From positions 1-5,815 of the forward strand of contig JAJFMR010000490.1 of the NCBI GenBank assembly GCA_020696915.1: a stretch of DNA of 5,815 nucleotides. The letters run 5' to 3'. This document shows, piece after piece, positions 5,576 to 5,815 of this stretch. The DNA is from Rhizobiaceae bacterium (GTDB taxonomy: Bacteria > Pseudomonadota > Alphaproteobacteria > Rhizobiales > Rhizobiaceae). Both the position numbers and the translations under genes were made by a program. Positions within the stretch are counted from its first letter, which is position 1. Every line of letters starts with the position of its first letter. Below the pieces are notes generated by a model that was not told the origin of the DNA, ran no database searches, and saw only the letters and a list, made by a program, of their open reading frames with translations.

Positions 5576-5815
5576 TCACTCCGTCATCAGATTGTCGAGT
5601 TCGGAATAGTCGGGGATTTCACGCTTGATGGCCTTGCCGTCGCGCACCACGATGCGCTCCGACTCCGGGCGCGACAGGAGTTCGGTCCAGCTGCGCCCCC
5701 GGAAGATGACGAAATCGGCAGCAACCCCCGCCGCGATCGTTCCGATGCCGGGAAGCCGCATGATCGCGGCGGGCGCCGTCGCGATCATGGCTGGCCAGTC
5801 GCCGACCGGGTGGTC
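5576..5815 (-). CDS. Amidohydrolase, cytosine deaminase-like (C-terminal 79 residues; runs off the right edge)
   Basis: This is the C-terminal end of a metal-dependent amidohydrolase of the cytosine deaminase-like group. The visible part starts DHPVGDWPAMIATAPAAIMRLPG. It continues with GTIAAGVAADFVIFRGRSW (an instance of the G-x-I-A-x-G-x-x-A-D pattern that closes many amidohydrolases, in the small beta-sandwich composite domain), then LLSRPESERIVVRDGKAI and the end DYSELDNLMTE. The metal-binding His residues of the TIM barrel lie outside the window, so activity cannot be judged. An internal ATG at 5788 is not a start, because the frame is open to the edge and family-like sequence continues before it. 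It is the upstream member of a tight run with the FAD oxidoreductase (4-nt gap). The specific call of cytosine deaminase is from sequence recognition; another cyclic amidine or amide substrate is possible. Confidence 0.82.
   Translation of the reverse strand, partial: DHPVGDWPAMIATAPAAIMRLPGIGTIAAGVAADFVIFRGRSWTELLSRPESERIVVRDGKAIKREIPDYSELDNLMTE

Noticed and set aside
4132..5628. 498-residue plus-strand open frame
   Set aside because: It is the antisense shadow of the FAD oxidoreductase; the minus strand carries the FAD motifs and SD-spaced operon structure.

Overview
The window looks like a chromosomal stretch of an alphaproteobacterium, most likely Hyphomicrobiales (Rhizobiales; Bradyrhizobium or Mesorhizobium-like). 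GC is high throughout, with strong third-position GC that creates long antisense open frames. The tandem GAF protein, the standalone 5'-3' exonuclease, the DGPF/YCII protein and the palindromic REP-type repeat all resemble sequences I know from that order. The taxonomic call is from recognition, not from a search.

Layout from left to right. (1) 1-1501, minus: the N-terminal 500 residues of a large sensor protein with three tandem GAF modules, whose output domain lies beyond the left edge. (2) 1502-1704: a 203-bp divergent intergenic region with a perfect TATAAT facing the GAF gene. (3) 1705-2595, plus: a standalone DNA polymerase I-type 5'-3' exonuclease, best started at a TTG behind a perfect AGGAGG. 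(4) 2607-2750: five tandem copies of a 28-bp unit beginning right behind the exonuclease stop codon. (5) 2747-3025, plus: a small GIY-YIG nuclease whose catalytic body is complete but whose start codon is missing where the repeat array meets it. (6) 3033-3065: a REP-like stem-loop with the same 16-nt core as the array, in the opposite orientation. (7) 3097-3480, minus: a DGPF/YCII-family protein. (8) 3639-5815, minus: a tight gene run read as amidohydrolase (cytosine deaminase-like, cut by the right edge), FAD-binding oxidoreductase and flavodoxin-fold NAD(P)H:quinone oxidoreductase, with gaps of 4 and 34 nt.

How they work together. The amidohydrolase, FAD oxidoreductase and quinone oxidoreductase probably form one catabolic or redox operon; its substrate cannot be read from the sequence. 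The most unusual part is 2596-3065. There, a GIY-YIG nuclease gene is bracketed by inverted copies of a REP core, one side has expanded into a tandem array, and the gene's start codon is gone. This fits a REP/GIY-YIG unit that has decayed or rearranged in place. The association is visible in the sequence; the mobility is inference.
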